This document shows positions 1-8,054 of a DNA stretch of 35,936 bases, one piece after another. The translations under genes and the position numbers were made by a program. The notes under the pieces were generated by a model. The model made no database searches. It had not been told where the DNA came from and saw only the letters and a list, made by a program, of their open reading frames with translations. The DNA lies in assembly GCF_000308415.1 (NCBI RefSeq), contig NZ_BAFS01000240.1, forward strand, positions 1 to 35,936, in the 5' to 3' direction. Each line of letters starts with the position of its first letter. Positions within the stretch are counted from its first letter, which is position 1. The DNA is from Nocardia asiatica NBRC 100129 (GTDB taxonomy: Bacteria > Actinomycetota > Actinomycetes > Mycobacteriales > Mycobacteriaceae).

Positions 1-1
1 G

Positions 2-1177
2 ATCAACAAGTGGGACCGGCCGGGCCGGGCGCCGCTGGAGCTGCTGGACGAGATCGACGAGCGGATCGGCCTCACTCCCACCCCGTTGTTCCTGCCGGTC
101 GGGATCGCGGGCGACTTCCGCGGCCTGCTGCGCCGCGGCCCGGACGGCGTCCCGCTCGAGTACATCCACTTCACCCGCACCGCGGGCGGCGCGACCATCG
201 CGCCGGAGGAGTCGCTCACGCCCGAGGCGGCCGAGGCGCGCGAAGGCGAGCCGTGGACCACCGCCGCGGAGGAGAGCGAGCTGCTCTCGGCCACCGGTCA
301 GGACCATGATCAGGAACTGTTCCTCGCCGGGCAGACCTCACCGGTCATCTACGCCTCCGCGATGCTGAACTTCGGCGTGCGGCAGTTGCTGGAGACGCTG
401 GTCGCGCTCGCGCCGCCGCCGGGGGCGCGGCGGGACGTGGACGGGAAGCCGAGAGAGACCGGAGACCCGTTCAGCGCGGTGGTGTTCAAGGTGCAGGCGG
501 GCATGGACGCCGCCCACCGGGACCGGCTGGCCTTCATGCGGATCGTGTCCGGCGAGTTCGAACGCGGCATGGTGGTCACCCACGCGCAGACCGGGCGGCC
601 CTTCGCCACCAAGTACGCGCTGACCGTATTCGGGCGGGAACGCGCCACCGTCGACACCGCCTATCCGGGTGACGTGGTGGGGCTGGTCAACGCGACGGCG
701 CTGGCGCCGGGTCACACGTTGTTCGTGGACAAGAAGGTGGAATTCCCGCCGATCCCGTCGTTCGCGCCGGAGCATTTCGCCGTGCTGCGGGCCCGGACCG
801 CGGGCAAGTACAAACAGTTTCGCAAGGCCGTCGACCAGCTCGATTCCGAGGGCGTGGTGCAGGTGCTGCGCAACGACATCCGCGGCGACGCCTCCCCCGT
901 GCTCGCGGCCGTCGGCCCGATGCAGTTCGAAGTGGTGACCGCGCGGATGCTGACGGAGTTCAACGTCGAGACCACGATGGAGCACCTCGGCTACACGCTG
1001 GCCCGGCGTACCGATGCCGCGTCGGCGGAGGAACTCGGCCGGCAGCGCGGCGTGGAGGTGTTCACCCGCTCAGACGGTGCGCTGCTCGCGCTGTTCAGCG
1101 ACAAGTGGCGGCTGCAATACATCGAGAAGGAACACCCGGCGCTCACCTTGGAGCCCCTGGTCGCCACCGCCGACTGA
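2..1177 (+). CDS. prfC: Peptide chain release factor 3 (partial, 5' end cut by window)
   Basis: This GTPase removes RF1 or RF2 from the ribosome after termination and also acts in translation quality control. The first codons in the window read INKWDRPGR, which is the G4 guanine-recognition motif (NKxD, here NKWD), so the P-loop and switch regions lie upstream of the window. The 391 visible residues cover the end of the G domain, the EF-Tu-like beta-barrel domain and the RF3 C-terminal domain. The stretches IAGDFRG, GDVVGL and VGPMQFEVV are typical of RF3 and separate it from EF-G. The frame is open from base 2 to a TGA at 1175-1177. The gene converges on the next gene with one base between the two stop codons, so there is no room for a separate terminator. 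Family assignment is secure; the missing N-terminus cannot be assessed. Confidence 0.95.
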   Translation: MNKWDRPGRAPLELLDEIDERIGLTPTPLFLPVGIAGDFRGLLRRGPDGVPLEYIHFTRTAGGATIAPEESLTPEAAEAREGEPWTTAAEESELLSATGQDHDQELFLAGQTSPVIYASAMLNFGVRQLLETLVALAPPPGARRDVDGKPRETGDPFSAVVFKVQAGMDAAHRDRLAFMRIVSGEFERGMVVTHAQTGRPFATKYALTVFGRERATVDTAYPGDVVGLVNATALAPGHTLFVDKKVEFPPIPSFAPEHFAVLRARTAGKYKQFRKAVDQLDSEGVVQVLRNDIRGDASPVLAAVGPMQFEVVTARMLTEFNVETTMEHLGYTLARRTDAASAEELGRQRGVEVFTRSDGALLALFSDKWRLQYIEKEHPALTLEPLVATAD

Positions 1178-1178
1178 G

Positions 1179-2063
1179 TCAGCCGGCCTCCGACTCCGGC
1201 CGCAGCGGCGGGACGCCTGGGTCGCGCTCGATGGAGGATATGCCGTCTTCCTTGGCGATCAGGCCCCAGCGGCTGGAGGTCAGGCGCAGGCTGGGCAGGT
1301 CGCTGAGCGAGAGCACCACTTCGTAGGTGCGCTCGTAGCCGGTGTGCGAGATCCGCCAGCGTCCGTCGTCACAGCGGACGTAACGGTCGGTGTAGAAGGC
1401 CGCGCCGCGCAGCAGCATGTTGTGGCCGGGAATGAGCACCGTGTCGGCCAGGTACCAGGTGCCGGTGGCGGTGTCGCCGTCCACGTCGATCTCGGGATGG
1501 TCGCAGCGGTGCTCGGTGATCACGTGCGGGCCGAGCGTATTGCGCATGAACGCGATGAAAGCCTCGCGCGATTCGAACTGCAGATATTCGCTGTAGGTGG
1601 CGGTGGCCTCGGGGATCATGGTGTCCGCGAAATCATCCCATGATTTGGTGTCGAGTGTGCGCAGATACCGGTACTTCAGCCGGGAGATCGCGGAGACGTC
1701 GTCCGGCTCCCGCTCCTGGCCGCCGCTCGGGCGTGGATCGCCGCGCACCTGCCCGAAGTCGATCGGTCCCGCGTCGAAACGAAGCCGCCCGCCACCGGCG
1801 CGCCGGTCGCCCTGATCCCGTTCACCCGCGGTCGCGGCCCGCTGGCCGCGACCCGGCCCCGATCCGCCCGGATCGACGTCCCGCTCGCCGGGCTCCGGTC
1901 CGCCGGGATCGATGTCCACTCCGCCGCGCTCCTGCCGCTCCGGGGGAAATGCCGGATCGTCGCGCTGCTGACCACCGGAGTTCATACCCCGGTCATTACG
2001 CACTTGGCCAGCGATGCCCAATCCTGGGTCGCCGCGCCCCTGCCCGCCGGTTCGCTGATCCAT
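1179..2063 (-). CDS. SnoaL-like (NTF2-fold) protein with a long disordered N-terminal tail
   Basis: The C-terminal part of this 294-residue protein, from about residue 122, is a SnoaL-like domain. It starts with an ISRLKYRYLRTLDTKSWDDF helix and continues through the cone-shaped barrel (TEHRCDHPEIDVDG, GTWYLADTV, YVRCDDGRWRI). Proteins of this fold act as small isomerases, dehydratases or hydroxylase partners; the substrate here cannot be told. The first 120 residues are rich in Gly, Pro, Asp, Arg and Gln, with a loose repeat (VDIDPGGPEPG and RDVDPGGSGPG), and look disordered. Third-position G/C stays high through the tail, so it is probably translated. ATG at 2063 has a GAGG close upstream; ATG at 1985 or an internal GTG are alternatives. 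It lies 98 bases downstream of an Abi-alpha-like gene on the same strand and may be co-transcribed. Confidence 0.8.
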   Translation of the reverse strand: MDQRTGGQGRGDPGLGIAGQVRNDRGMNSGGQQRDDPAFPPERQERGGVDIDPGGPEPGERDVDPGGSGPGRGQRAATAGERDQGDRRAGGGRLRFDAGPIDFGQVRGDPRPSGGQEREPDDVSAISRLKYRYLRTLDTKSWDDFADTMIPEATATYSEYLQFESREAFIAFMRNTLGPHVITEHRCDHPEIDVDGDTATGTWYLADTVLIPGHNMLLRGAAFYTDRYVRCDDGRWRISHTGYERTYEVVLSLSDLPSLRLTSSRWGLIAKEDGISSIERDPGVPPLRPESEAG

Positions 2064-2161
2064 ACCCTCAACAATCCCATCCCGGAGGCCGGATTGGGAG
2101 AGTTGTATCAGATTGCTATCGCGGGGGTGTGGAACAGCCCGGCGAAGATCAACTCCCGGCG

Positions 2162-3040
2162 TCAGGGATTGATCGTGAAGCAGGTGCGGCAGAAGTCCTC
2201 ACCGAACTCGGTCAGCCGGAGACTCTTGCGCACGATCTTCGGCGCCCGGCCCGCCTTCTTCAGCGCCGCCTCCACCACCGGCTGCACCTCGAGCACCATG
2301 TACCGGCTCAGGACCACCGGATCGTCCGAGGTCAGCGTGAGCCCGAGACGGTTGAGGTTGATGAGGTAGGAGCGCGAGCGGTCGGGGTATCGCACTCCCG
2401 CCTGCTCGGGCACCGAGGTGAGATCGCCCTGCACCAGTTCCGAGCCGATTCCGAGCGGACGGTTGGTGCGCACGTCGACCGACGGCTGCGGGCCGTTGAG
2501 CGCCATGAAGCGCAGGATGCGCGCCTCGTCGGGAGCCAGCTCGTCGAGGATGCGGTCGTAGGCCGGGTGCACGTCCTCGGTGAAGTAGACGTCGGCGGAC
2601 CTGGCCAGCAGCGCGTCACCGCGGCGGCGCAGCTCCTCGCTGCTGGCCGAGCGGAGGTAGGAGCCCACCGCCAGCGCCTGCTGCGAGGTGGGGCCGTTCG
2701 AGGTCGGCACATAGCTGACGATCTCCCGGACCGAGCCCTCGGTGACGCCGAGCGCGCTGCGTGCGATGGAACGCAACGCGTTCCCGGTGCGCTCGGCTAT
2801 CTCGGCCGAGGACTCCCCGTCCAGCGCGGCCTGGGTGATCTCCCTGGTGACCTCGTAGGTCGTGCCGACCGCCCATTGGCTACCGCGCACGACGGTGCCC
2901 GCGGCCAGGCCTGCCGCTCGGAACACGCCGCGGATCAGCCGGGCTTCATTGCTGATCTGCCGCTGTTCGACATCCGAACTGCGCTCGACGGCGCGAGGAC
3001 CCGGCCTGGCCATGTCCTGTCCGGTCCTGTCGTCTGCCAC
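2162..3040 (-). CDS. Abi-alpha / DUF4393 family protein, copy A
   Basis: This protein of about 292 residues has a C-terminal DUF4393 (Abi-alpha) domain. The core motif DEARILRFMALNGPQPSVDV is followed by YLINLNRLGL and by a closing LTEFGEDFCRTCF, the usual family ending. The N-terminal third carries an Ala/Gly/Val-rich segment (GLAAGTVVRGSQWAVGT) that may touch the membrane. The family name comes from a lactococcal abortive-infection gene, but most members have no proven function. I chose GTG at 3040 because GGAG lies just upstream; ATG at 3109 would add 23 residues. It diverges from the DUF445 gene and is paralogous to the gene at 4547, with the same motifs in the same order. The SnoaL-like gene follows on the same strand. 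Confidence 0.82.
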   Translation of the reverse strand: MADDRTGQDMARPGPRAVERSSDVEQRQISNEARLIRGVFRAAGLAAGTVVRGSQWAVGTTYEVTREITQAALDGESSAEIAERTGNALRSIARSALGVTEGSVREIVSYVPTSNGPTSQQALAVGSYLRSASSEELRRRGDALLARSADVYFTEDVHPAYDRILDELAPDEARILRFMALNGPQPSVDVRTNRPLGIGSELVQGDLTSVPEQAGVRYPDRSRSYLINLNRLGLTLTSDDPVVLSRYMVLEVQPVVEAALKKAGRAPKIVRKSLRLTEFGEDFCRTCFTINP

Positions 3041-3233
3041 GTTTTCTCCGATATCGCCGGGGGGAACGAATCCGCTCCACAGATTACTTCCCCTTGTGTC
3101 GCGGGTCATTCGCACCGCCTGACTCGGACAGTCCGACCGGCACGCGGCGCGCAATGGGGTTTCCTTGCCGAGGGGGTGCTAGTTTTGGGTGCCGGTGAGG
3201 CGGCGATCACCGGTGTATCGGCAGGAGGGTGTC
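3041..3233. promoter_or_regulatory. Divergent intergenic region of the DUF445/Abi-alpha unit
   Basis: These 193 bases separate the two divergent starts and must hold promoters for both directions unless transcription comes from further away. AGGAGG at 3223-3228, five bases before GTG 3234, is a strong ribosome binding site and fixes the start of the DUF445 gene. I found no convincing -35/-10 pair and no clear palindrome here. Confidence 0.4.
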
Positions 3234-4556
3234 GTGTTAGAGAGCGTATTCGGAATCCACCCCACGATCCTCCTGGAGCTCGTGACCATACCTCTTTTCA
3301 CCGGGGTGATCGGCTACATCACCAACTGGACCGGCGTGCTCATGCTGTTCAAGCCGGTCGCCTTCCACGGTGTTCGAGTTCCCGGCCTGCGCGCGCTGTA
3401 TCCGTTCCTTCCCAAGCGAATTCAAGTTCTTCCCCTGCTGAGCTACGACGGCCGATTCGGCTGGCAGGGCATCGTCCCCTCCCGCGCGGACAAGATGGCC
3501 AGCATCGCGGTCGACAAGGGCCTGGCCAAACTCGGCAGCGTCGCCGACTTCTACCGGGAACTGGAGCCGGACAAGCTGGCCGAGCACCTGGCGAGCATCG
3601 CCGACGCGCAGATCAAGGACATCGTCGAGGAAATTCTGCGCCGCGAACACCCCCAGCTCTGGTACAACCTGCCCGCGCAGGTGCGCGACATGGTGCACGC
3701 CAGGGTGCGCCAGCAGCTGCCGGAGATCCTGCGCGAGCTGACCGAGGAATTGGGCGCGAATATCGATCAACTGCTCGATGTGAAGCAGATGGTGATCCGC
3801 TACTTCCAGGCCCGGCCGCATCTGCTCAACACGCTGTTCCAGGTGCTCGGCGCGAAAGAACTGCGATTCATGCAGAACTTCGGTTTCTACTTCGGCGCGC
3901 CGATGGGCGTGTTGCTGGTCGTCGTGCTGCATCTGACCGGCTGGTCCAGCCTGGTCGTGCTGCCGATCGGTGGCGTGATCATCGGCTGGGTGGTCAACTG
4001 GATCGGCATCAATATGATCTTCGCGCCCGCCTATCCGAAGTGGTGGGTTCCGTGGCGGCAGGGCCTGCTGATCAAACGAAAGTCCGAAATCACCGACGGT
4101 TACGCGGAATTGGTTTCCAGCCAGGTGATCACCGTGGCGAATATCGGCGACGAGTTGCTCAACGGCCCGCGCTCGGATCGCACCATGCAGATGCTGGAGG
4201 ACACGCTGCGGCCCGCCGCCGACCGCGCGCTCGGCCCGGCGCGTCCGGCCGTCAAGTTCGTGCTCGGCAGCCGCGAATACGACTCGTTGCAGTCCACGTT
4301 CACCAGCGAGGCCATGGCCATCGCGCCGATCGCGTTCGCCGACCCGGAGTTCAACGTCCGCCAGGGCAGGCAGATCAACGAATACATCGCCAGGCAGATG
4401 GCGATGTTGTCGCCGCCGGACTTCGTCGACATGCTGCGCGCGGCTATCAAGCAGGACGAATGGCTCCTTTTCGTCCATGGCGGCGTGCTGGGGCTGTTCG
4501 CCGGATACGCTCATATCCTGATCTTCGGAACGGGAGTGGCGACATCATGGCTGTAG
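3234..4556 (+). CDS. DUF445 family membrane protein
   Basis: This 440-residue membrane protein carries the two halves typical of DUF445. An N-terminal segment reads FTGVIGYITNWTGVLMLFKP, and a central repeat of it reads GGVIIGWVVNWIGINMIFAP, both with the G(Y/W)xxNWxG core. Predicted membrane segments lie near residues 8-38, 215-262 and 417-437. A charged, mainly helical region lies between the first two. GTG at 3234 has an ideal Shine-Dalgarno sequence; in-frame GTGs at 3189, 3195 and 3213 have none. The 3' end overlaps the next gene by 10 bases, which implies translational coupling. No biochemical function is established for DUF445 as far as I know. Its coupling to an Abi-alpha protein suggests the two act together at the membrane. 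Confidence 0.9.
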   Translation: MLESVFGIHPTILLELVTIPLFTGVIGYITNWTGVLMLFKPVAFHGVRVPGLRALYPFLPKRIQVLPLLSYDGRFGWQGIVPSRADKMASIAVDKGLAKLGSVADFYRELEPDKLAEHLASIADAQIKDIVEEILRREHPQLWYNLPAQVRDMVHARVRQQLPEILRELTEELGANIDQLLDVKQMVIRYFQARPHLLNTLFQVLGAKELRFMQNFGFYFGAPMGVLLVVVLHLTGWSSLVVLPIGGVIIGWVVNWIGINMIFAPAYPKWWVPWRQGLLIKRKSEITDGYAELVSSQVITVANIGDELLNGPRSDRTMQMLEDTLRPAADRALGPARPAVKFVLGSREYDSLQSTFTSEAMAIAPIAFADPEFNVRQGRQINEYIARQMAMLSPPDFVDMLRAAIKQDEWLLFVHGGVLGLFAGYAHILIFGTGVATSWL

Positions 4557-5440
4557 CGGGTCCGGACGACGGCGATATCGAGGCCGTCGAGCACCTCGAC
4601 GCGACGGCGGCGAACGCCGAGCCATCGCAGGAGATCGCCCGGCGGCCGGCTTCGGACATCGCTCACCCCGGCGAATCACCCAGACGAATAACGGTTCCCG
4701 TGGCCACCGTGCGTGCCGCGACGGGCGTCGCACGGGTCGCGTGGACCGCCGTCACCGGCGTGACCTCCTGGAGTGTCGGCACCGCGGTCGGCGTCACCTC
4801 GACCGTCGTGCGGCGCAGTATCGAGGGAGCGCCGCCGCGAGAAGTGTTGGCCGAGGCCGAGTCCGAGGTCCGCGACGCGATGCGCAAAGCGCTCGGCATC
4901 CCGGCCGCCGGGGAATCCACCGCCCCGGACGCCGTGCCGACGCTGCGCGAGCAGGGCGCCGCGCTGCTGCGATTGTCGGCCAGCCCGCACGGCGAGGACG
5001 ACAACCACCCGGCCTTCGCGGGCATGCTCGCCGAGCTGACTCCGGACGAGGCGCGCATCCTGCGTTTCCTGCATCTGGACGGGCCGCAGCCCTCGATCGA
5101 CATCCGCACCGGCCGCCCGCGCGCCCTGGGCTCCGAACGCCTCGGCTCGATGCTCACGCTGATCGGCGAGCACGCCGGCCTGCGCTTCCCCAACCGGATC
5201 CAGCAGTATCTGACCAACCTGCGCAGGCTCGGCTTGGTCGAACACGCGCGCGAGCCGGTCGGCAACCCGAACCGGTACCAGCTGCTGGAGGCGCAGTCGC
5301 CGGTGCGGGAGATACTCAAGCGGTCCGGCTTCGGCACCAAGGTGATCTACCGCAGCGTGGTGCTCACCGATTTCGGCGCGGACTTCGTGCGCACCTGTCT
5401 GCCCGTGGTGGTGCAGGACGGACGCGCCTCCGGGCACTAG
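4547..5440 (+). CDS. Abi-alpha / DUF4393 family protein, copy B
   Basis: This 297-residue paralogue of the gene at 2162-3040 carries the same core (DEARILRFLHLDGPQPSIDI), the same YLTNLRRLGL segment and the ending LTDFGADFVRTCLP. The N-terminal 45 residues are acidic and probably disordered. Residues 50-95 form an Ala/Val/Thr-rich amphipathic or membrane-touching stretch (VTGVTSWSVGTAVGVTSTVV). ATG at 4547 lies inside the 3' end of the DUF445 gene (10-base overlap), so translation is almost certainly coupled. The stop codon overlaps that of the facing TetR gene in the shared bases CTAG (5437-5440). The long open frame continues far upstream of 4547, but that part is an antisense artefact. The role is unknown; a membrane-linked defence or envelope-stress role is inference from the family name and neighbours. 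Confidence 0.85.
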   Translation: MAVAGPDDGDIEAVEHLDATAANAEPSQEIARRPASDIAHPGESPRRITVPVATVRAATGVARVAWTAVTGVTSWSVGTAVGVTSTVVRRSIEGAPPREVLAEAESEVRDAMRKALGIPAAGESTAPDAVPTLREQGAALLRLSASPHGEDDNHPAFAGMLAELTPDEARILRFLHLDGPQPSIDIRTGRPRALGSERLGSMLTLIGEHAGLRFPNRIQQYLTNLRRLGLVEHAREPVGNPNRYQLLEAQSPVREILKRSGFGTKVIYRSVVLTDFGADFVRTCLPVVVQDGRASGH

Positions 5441-6030
5441 GCTCCCCAGCCGCGCAGCGCGAGTTCGGCCACCTGCTCCAGTTCGGCCCGGCTCGCGCCG
5501 TCCCTGGCCGCCTGGGACATCCCCTGCAGCACCGTGCCGACGTAGCGGGCAGAGGTGCGAGCGTCCAGGGGCCGTGACAGGACGCCCGCGTCGATGTCGG
5601 CCTGGATACGCGCGGCGAAGGCGTCGATGTTCCGATTGCGCAGCTCGCGCAGCAGCGCGGCGATCTCGGCGCTGGTCGTGTTGACGCCCGCGCTGGTCAC
5701 CAGGCAGCCGTGCGGACACTCCGGCCGGGTGTACTCCGTCGCCGCCTCGCGCAGGATGCGCCGGACCGCCGCGTCGGCGGTGCTCTCCTCGGCGAGCGCG
5801 CGCGTGACGAATCCGCCGTAGCGCGCCCCGAAATGCGCGACGACCTCGGCGAACAACGTCTTCTTGTCCCCGAACGCGGCATACAGGCTGGGGGCGCCGA
5901 TGCCCATGGCCGCGGTCAGGTCGCCGATCGAGGTGGCCTCGTACCCGCGTTCCCAGAACAGCCGCATGGCCTGCTCCAGCGCCGCGTCCCGGTCGAAGGA
6001 GCGCGGCCGCCCGCGGGGAGTGGTACTCAT
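5437..6030 (-). CDS. TetR/AcrR family repressor, probably of the divergent SDR gene
   Basis: This 197-residue regulator has an N-terminal TetR helix-turn-helix (RLFWERGYEATSIGDLTAAMGIGAPSLYAAFGDKK cut here in two halves: residues about 24-40 and 41-58). Its C-terminal ligand domain includes CPHGCLV, a GCL(V/L) motif common in the subgroup that controls adjacent oxidoreductases. It diverges from the SDR gene at 6109, and two matching operator-like palindromes lie in the 78 bases between the starts. By family habit it probably represses both itself and the SDR. ATG at 6030 begins MSTTPRGRPRSFD, a standard TetR N-terminus. The ligand is unknown. The gene ends head-on in the last base triplets of the Abi-alpha gene. 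Confidence 0.92.
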   Translation of the reverse strand: MSTTPRGRPRSFDRDAALEQAMRLFWERGYEATSIGDLTAAMGIGAPSLYAAFGDKKTLFAEVVAHFGARYGGFVTRALAEESTADAAVRRILREAATEYTRPECPHGCLVTSAGVNTTSAEIAALLRELRNRNIDAFAARIQADIDAGVLSRPLDARTSARYVGTVLQGMSQAARDGASRAELEQVAELALRGWGA

Positions 6031-6042
6031 TCCGCAATTTTA

Positions 6043-6091
6043 TAGCGGTCACTAGAGAATGTGCTAACTTCGCTTTTTGTAGCGATCGCTA
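6043..6091. promoter_or_regulatory. Twin TetR-type operators between the repressor and SDR genes
   Basis: A perfect 12-base palindrome TAGCGATCGCTA sits at 6080-6091. A near copy, TAGCGGTCACTA, sits at 6043-6054, 37 bases away. The bases GAGAA follow both copies, so the repeated unit is 17 bases long. The arrangement fits two dimers of the neighbouring TetR protein. TAACTT at 6065-6070 may be the SDR -10 box, but the -35 is unclear. Confidence 0.7.
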
Positions 6092-6108
6092 GAGAAAGGG
6101 GCCCCGCG

Positions 6109-6861
6109 ATGGGCGCGTTGACGGGCAAGACGGCACTGGTGACCGGAAGCAGCCGGGGCATCGGCCGAGCGATAGCCGAGCGGCTGGGGCGCGACGGCGC
6201 GCGCGTGGCGGTCCACTACAACGGCGACGAGCAGGCGGCGAAAGCCACCGTCGCCGCGATCGAGGCCGCGGGCGGCGCGGCGTTCGCGATCCGCGCCGAA
6301 CTGGGCGTGCCCGGTGACGCCGCGGCGCTGTGGGCGGCCTTCGACGCGCACGCCGACGGGCTGGACATCCTGGTGAACAACGCGGGCGTCGACGGCATCC
6401 GGGAGCCGATCGCCGGGACCGACGAAGCGGCCTTCGACCGTGTCTTCGCGATCAACGCCAAGGCGCCCTTCTTCATCACCCGCCTCGGCTTGGACCGGTT
6501 GCGCACGGGCGGGCGGATCGTCAACATCTCCACCGGGCTGACCCACGGCGCGTACATGCCGCAACTGATCGCCTACACCATGACCAAAGCCGCGATCGAC
6601 AGCTTCACCAGCGTGCTCGCCAAGGAGGTCGGCGCACGCGGCATCACCGTGAACGCGGTGGCGCCGGGCATCATCGACACCGACATGAACGCCCACTGGC
6701 TGCGCAACCCCGAGACCCAGGCGGCGGTGGCCGCGATGTCCCCGCTCAACCGCGTCGGGCAGCCCGCGGACGTGGCCGACGTCGTCGGATTCCTCGCCTC
6801 CGAGGAGGCGCGGTGGGTGACCGGGCAGTGGATCGATGCCACCGGAGGCGGGCTGCTGTAA
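6109..6861 (+). CDS. SDR family oxidoreductase (classical short-chain dehydrogenase)
   Basis: This 250-residue NAD(P)-dependent Rossmann enzyme has the full classical SDR set: TGSSRGIG at residues 12-19, NNAG at 90-93, Ser141, Tyr156 and Lys160 (YTMTK), and the C-terminal VTGQWIDATGGGLL. The catalytic triad is intact, so it should reduce a carbonyl or oxidise an alcohol; the substrate cannot be read from sequence. Because the SSRGIG start and GQ..DATGG ending are shared with 3-oxoacyl-ACP reductase-like enzymes, automated calls may label it FabG, which I do not support. ATG at 6109 has AAAGGGG eight bases upstream; the frame extends upstream to 6061 but that would run through the operators. 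It is very probably controlled by the divergent TetR gene. Confidence 0.93.
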   Translation: MGALTGKTALVTGSSRGIGRAIAERLGRDGARVAVHYNGDEQAAKATVAAIEAAGGAAFAIRAELGVPGDAAALWAAFDAHADGLDILVNNAGVDGIREPIAGTDEAAFDRVFAINAKAPFFITRLGLDRLRTGGRIVNISTGLTHGAYMPQLIAYTMTKAAIDSFTSVLAKEVGARGITVNAVAPGIIDTDMNAHWLRNPETQAAVAAMSPLNRVGQPADVADVVGFLASEEARWVTGQWIDATGGGLL

Positions 6862-6937
6862 CGCGGCGAACGACCGCCGCCCGCTCGCACACCCTTCGGA
6901 GCGGGCAACGCCACCGGCGGCGCCCGGCCACGCCCAT

Positions 6938-6943
6938 TAGGCT
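6938..6943 (+). promoter_or_regulatory. -10 box (TAGGCT) of a leaderless ispE transcript
   Basis: TAGGCT fits the actinobacterial TAnnnT -10 box and ends eight bases before GTG 6952. That would place the transcript start at or very near the start codon. There is no Shine-Dalgarno sequence before the GTG, which agrees with a leaderless message. No good -35 is visible. Confidence 0.5.
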
Positions 6944-6951
6944 TGAGCACC

Positions 6952-7887
6952 GTGCTGTCAGTAGTGCCGAGTCCCGTCACCGTGCGGGCGCCGTCGAAGG
7001 TGAACCTCCATCTCGGAGTGGGCGACCTGCGTGCCGACGGCTACCACGACCTGACCACGGTGTTCCAAGCACTGTCCCTGAGCGACGATCTGGAGATCGC
7101 CCCGTCGGGTTCGCTGGCCGTGCGGGTCACCGGTGAGGGCGCCGCGGACGTGCCGACCGACCGGACCAACCTGGTGTGGAAGGCGGCTGTCCGGCTCGCG
7201 CACCTCGGCGGCCGCGCTCCCCTGGTGGAAATCGCCATCGCCAAAGGCATTCCGGTGGCCGGAGGCATGGCGGGCGGCAGCGCCGACGCCGCCGCCGCGC
7301 TGGTCGGACTGAACGAACTGTGGGACCTGGGCCTGTCCCGGGAAGAACTCGCCGCGGTGGCGGCCGAACTCGGCAGCGACGTGCCGTTCGCCCTGCACGG
7401 CGGCACCGCGCTCGGCACCGGTCGCGGGGAGCGCCTGCTGCCGGTGCTGTCGCGCAATACCTTTCACTGGGTGCTCGCCTTCGCCAAAGGCGGCCTGTCC
7501 ACGCCCGCGGTGTTCGCCGAACTCGACCGGTTGCGCGAGCACGGCGACCCGCCTCGGCTCGGCGAGCCGCAGCAGCTGATGCAGGCGTTGGCCTCCGGCG
7601 ACCCGCGGCAGCTCGCACCCCTGCTCGGCAACGATCTCCAGGCGGCGGCGGTATCGCTGAAGCCGGAACTGCGCCGCACCTTGCGCGCCGGCGTGACCGC
7701 GGGCGCGCTGGCGGGGCTGGTCTCGGGTTCCGGGCCCACGTGCGCGTTCCTCTGCGAGAGCGAGGAATCGGCGATCTCGGTGGCCGCCGAACTCGCGGGC
7801 GCGGGGGTCTGCCGCAGCGTGCGGACGGCCAGCGGGCCCGTGCCGGGCGCGCGCGTCCTCGGCACCGACGCGCCTGGGAAGCACTGA
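6952..7887 (+). CDS. ispE: 4-diphosphocytidyl-2-C-methyl-D-erythritol kinase
   Basis: IspE phosphorylates CDP-methylerythritol in the MEP pathway to isoprenoid precursors, in the cytoplasm. The 311-residue protein has the GHMP-kinase ATP loop [15 protein letters not shown] (101-115), the N-terminal PSKVNLHL with the conserved Lys16, the GSDVPFAL motif with catalytic Asp143, and the C-terminal GHMP motif SGSGPT. GTG at 6952 gives the usual N-terminus and sits just after a TAGGCT box; TTG at 6943 is an upstream alternative. In mycobacteria I recall ispE directly downstream of rsmA on the same strand. Here it lies on the opposite strand about 3.5 kb away, so the local order has been rearranged. 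Confidence 0.96.
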   Translation: MLSVVPSPVTVRAPSKVNLHLGVGDLRADGYHDLTTVFQALSLSDDLEIAPSGSLAVRVTGEGAADVPTDRTNLVWKAAVRLAHLGGRAPLVEIAIAKGIPVAGGMAGGSADAAAALVGLNELWDLGLSREELAAVAAELGSDVPFALHGGTALGTGRGERLLPVLSRNTFHWVLAFAKGGLSTPAVFAELDRLREHGDPPRLGEPQQLMQALASGDPRQLAPLLGNDLQAAAVSLKPELRRTLRAGVTAGALAGLVSGSGPTCAFLCESEESAISVAAELAGAGVCRSVRTASGPVPGARVLGTDAPGKH

Positions 7888-8011
7888 CGGTCGCACGTCA
7901 CGGACGGCGCGACGGATCACCGTAGCTGTCGCGGTCGAGCAAGGGGCATCGCGGTCGGATCGAGAACCGGGCCGAACGCACCGTTGCGCCGCGATGTCGG
8001 CGATCCCGTTG

Positions 8012-8042
8012 ACCGGCCGGACAGCGGGACTGCCCGGCCGGT
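8012..8042. terminator. Bidirectional hairpin between ispE and the LLM gene
   Basis: ACCGGCCGG at 8012-8020 pairs perfectly with CCGGCCGGT at 8034-8042, leaving a 13-base loop. It lies between two convergent genes, 12 bases past the LLM stop codon. No U-tract follows, as is common for GC-rich actinobacterial terminators. Confidence 0.6.
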
Positions 8043-8054
8043 GCACCGTGACGC

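Noticed and set aside
1640..4546. A very long plus-strand open frame leading into the Abi-alpha gene at 4547
   Set aside because: It runs antisense through the SnoaL and first Abi-alpha genes and across the DUF445 frame, with Arg/Pro/Ala-rich composition and no domain. High GC content leaves few stops; only the part from 4547 is a gene.
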